DNA of 64,000 bases from Urophycis tenuis (Eukaryota; Chordata; Actinopteri; Gadiformes; Phycidae): positions 6,926,752-6,990,751 of the forward strand of contig JAXIVH010000013.1 of NCBI GenBank assembly GCA_036785325.1, given 5' to 3'. A model generated the notes under the pieces. That model did no database searches and was not told the DNA's origin. It saw nothing but the letters and a program-made list of their open reading frames with translations. Position 1 is the stretch's first letter. The number at the start of each line of letters is the position of its first letter. This document shows, in pieces, positions 62,891 to 64,000 of the stretch. A program made the translations under genes and the position numbers.

Positions 62891-63157
62891 AGGCAAACAT
62901 ATGCAATGTAAGTCTTTTATTTAATTGTGTTAATGTTAGAATATGAAGTGAAAGCTACCCTAAAGGGCACTCTCTATGCAGGGCCTAATAAAGGGATCTT
63001 TGGATGAACATTGTTCTGTGAGACTTACATTCCAGGTCTGTGTATGTGGTGAGGCGCGTCACCAGGCCGTCTGGAAGCAGGTAGGGCGCATACTGCTCCA
63101 GCTTCGCCTTACGGTACTGTGTGGTTCTGGAGCCCCGGGGCCAACGTGTCTCCAGGG
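58151..63157 (-). CDS. drc7: Dynein regulatory complex subunit 7 (DRC7/CCDC135), C-terminal part, 5' end beyond window
   Basis: A linker component of the nexin-dynein regulatory complex of motile cilia and sperm flagella. Exons found: a, 63157-63029; b, 62727-62599; c, 61880-61665; d, 61341-61231; e, 60925-60815; f, 60490-60302; g, 58563-58424; h, 58232-58151. Diagnostic segments are TTQYRKAKLEQYAPYL and LVTRLTTY (a), REWYQNRQDHLEE (b), SEDVAERVFLLAEGCIELTY (c), LQISIYDTARNEK (e), DPLAPFLAKLGDPETLS (f), ELQRKQQWYHHNQ (g) and QLALKEKLSRDPRLAPHL-stop (h). Exons c-h join in phase. Exon b ends in phase 1 but exon c begins in phase 0, and about 80 residues of the human protein between them are not found, so an exon is missing or lost. 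Four acceptors (b, d, e, h) lie in GT repeats. Earlier exons, including the transglutaminase-like region, should lie to the right of the window. Confidence 0.92.
58236..58346. repeat. (CA)n/(GCAC)n array before drc7 exon h
   Basis: CA repeat with GCAC interruptions; on the gene strand it runs straight into the CAG acceptor of exon h. A GT array at 58390-58418 follows the exon g donor, so the short g-h intron is mostly repeat. Confidence 0.95.
58905..59330. mobile_element. Non-LTR retrotransposon fragments in drc7 intron f-g
   Basis: A minus-strand tail at 58905-58950 (AAGCAATTTCCCTCTGGGAT then CATGAAAGTATTTCTG) and a plus-strand coding fragment at 59095-59310 translating to LSRLRTIMDNASHPLFS and HRKSFLPVVSKPYN. 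The latter is typical of reverse transcriptase C-termini of Rex/L2 elements. A further plus-strand tail with (TCTG)n is at 59749-59803. Confidence 0.65.
60150..60286. repeat. C-rich CCT/CTC repeat after drc7 exon f
   Basis: Repeated CTCCTCCTCCTCCCCTCCAT units on plus, giving a G-rich (GGA)n stretch on the transcribed gene strand about 20 bases past the exon f donor. Possible G-quadruplex former. Confidence 0.85.
60941..61062. repeat. (CA)n array before drc7 exon e
   Basis: About 120 bp of CA with two CCAT or TACA interruptions, abutting the exon e acceptor on the gene strand. A second array at 61136-61189 lies in the same intron. Confidence 0.96.
61342..61455. repeat. (CA)n array before drc7 exon d
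   Basis: CA arrays on plus; on the gene strand (GT)n runs into the CAG acceptor of exon d at 61342. Confidence 0.96.
62288..62423 (+). mobile_element. Dispersed repeat copy B (SINE-like)
   Basis: AGCAATGGTTAACCTAGCAA through TAAGTCGCTTTGGATAAAAG. It matches 4881-5022 in the opposite orientation, and lies in the drc7 intron where an exon seems to be missing. Confidence 0.7.
62730..62892. repeat. (CA)n array before drc7 exon b
   Basis: About 160 bp of CA with GCAC and AACA interruptions in the left part; on the gene strand (GT)n ends in the TTAG acceptor of exon b. Confidence 0.97.
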
Positions 63158-63960
63158 CTGAAAGACATCCAACGTACGGGAATGACCGGGGACCCCTGGA
63201 TGACGCGTGTGGATGAAAGCCCGGCGAGTGACCCTGCTGGAATCCTCGGGAAGAAGCGAGCATGAGAAGTCTACTGCCGTCTTACTGTTTTCCCAGTAAA
63301 ATGGGCAATGGGGGCTATTTACCTGATAAACAGTACACACAGTACGCACACAGTACACACAGTACAGCACAAGCGTGTGTTGTTTACAGGATGCACACGA
63401 GGGCTAACCCCTGGCCCTGAACACTGTGGCCGCCTGCCATGCTGTGTGTTGTCCTTCTGGGATAACAAGACCGCCTCTAGTTTAACCAAACCAGCACGTA
63501 TCTTGTAGAACATTTTTGTGAGGGTGTACGCAGAGCTCAACAGATATCTTCATATCCTGGCTATCAGCCCTGGCTGGGAGCCAGGGCTCTTTGTTCTCGC
63601 TGCCTCTTCGCCCCCTACACATCACAATGTCCACCATACGTGTCAGAGGTATGCAGGGAAATTATTGGAATGTTGCAACACTGCCTGGAATGTAAAAAAA
63701 AAAAAAACTACTAAAGGCTACGGCCCAGCTTGTTGATAAGCACAAACGTGCTCATCATTTCGTCTTGGGACGAAAATTCCAAAAACAAAAGTTTATATAA
63801 TCCAAAAAACAATTCAATGCAACATAAAACGTGAGTAGGAGGGAGTGTGTGGTTGTGTGGAAAACACAGCTGTGGCGGTCATGGATATTCCAAATCCACC
63901 GAAAGAAGTTCTTGCAACGTCATACCTACATAGCTCCTACATAGACATACCATAGCTCTT
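63158..63960. other. drc7 intron at the right edge
   Basis: No further drc7 exon recognised. Short CAGTACACA repeats at 63330-63366. Confidence 0.45.
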
Positions 63961-63962
63961 TG

Positions 63963-64000
63963 GAGCGGCAGTAGCTTAGTGGGTAGAGCGGGTGGACAGA
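63963..64000 (+). mobile_element. tRNA-derived SINE head, cut by the window edge
   Basis: GCGGCAGTAGCTTAGTGGGT then AGAGCGGGTGG. This contains an RNA polymerase III A-box (TAGCTTAGTGGG type), as at the 5' end of fish tRNA-derived SINEs. A true tRNA gene is unlikely because of the GCGGCAG leader, but the end is not visible. Confidence 0.6.

Noticed and set aside
63963..64000. tRNA gene
   Set aside because: An A-box is visible, but the leader and the wording match fish SINE heads, and the B-box and acceptor stem lie outside the window.

Overview
This is a gene-bearing stretch of a vertebrate nuclear genome, almost certainly a teleost fish. The genes are split into short exons with GT-AG introns. 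The intergenic DNA carries fish-type non-LTR retrotransposon and SINE tails, a Harbinger-like transposase remnant and MITE-like elements. The density of very long (CA)n/(GT)n and (GA)n microsatellites is extreme. Gadiform (cod-like) genomes are known for such loads, but I cannot fix the species. There is one 200-base assembly gap (28801-29000). No bacterial or viral gene set is present, and I see no RNA gene apart from a tRNA-derived SINE head at the right edge.

Five protein-coding genes are all transcribed from the minus strand. Exons were placed by matching conserved protein segments and checking GT/AG and codon phase at each junction. From left to right they are: klhdc4 (13 exons, 3757-9747, complete); slc7a5, the LAT1 amino-acid transporter (20407-31942, nine of ten exons visible, exon 2 missing and probably in the gap, exon 1 with single-base frame breaks); ca5a, a mitochondrial-type carbonic anhydrase (39729-46078, six firm exons plus a doubtful first exon); uba2, the catalytic subunit of the SUMO E1 enzyme (50649-56942, 17 exons, complete); and drc7, a dynein regulatory complex subunit of motile cilia (58151-63157, C-terminal eight exons, with its 5' part beyond the right edge and at least one internal exon not found).

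The order klhdc4-slc7a5-ca5a matches human 16q24.2. From memory, UBA2 (human 19q13) and DRC7 (human 16q21) lie elsewhere in human, so the right half is a fish-side arrangement. The five genes do not form a pathway. They share orientation but have unrelated jobs: kelch-repeat scaffold, amino-acid exchange at the plasma membrane, mitochondrial CO2/bicarbonate chemistry, SUMO activation and ciliary beating.

The space between genes (about 1-3160, 9750-18140, 31950-37040, 46080-50250 and 56950-58150) holds minisatellites, microsatellites, retrotransposon tails and hairpins. The most unusual property is how far simple repeats intrude into gene architecture. Several splice sites, especially in drc7, sit directly inside (GT)n/(CA)n arrays. 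A roughly 174-bp (GA)n tract forms a giant pyrimidine tract before slc7a5 exon 5. Three stop codons are followed closely by long dinucleotide arrays. I found no evidence for an undescribed multi-gene system.
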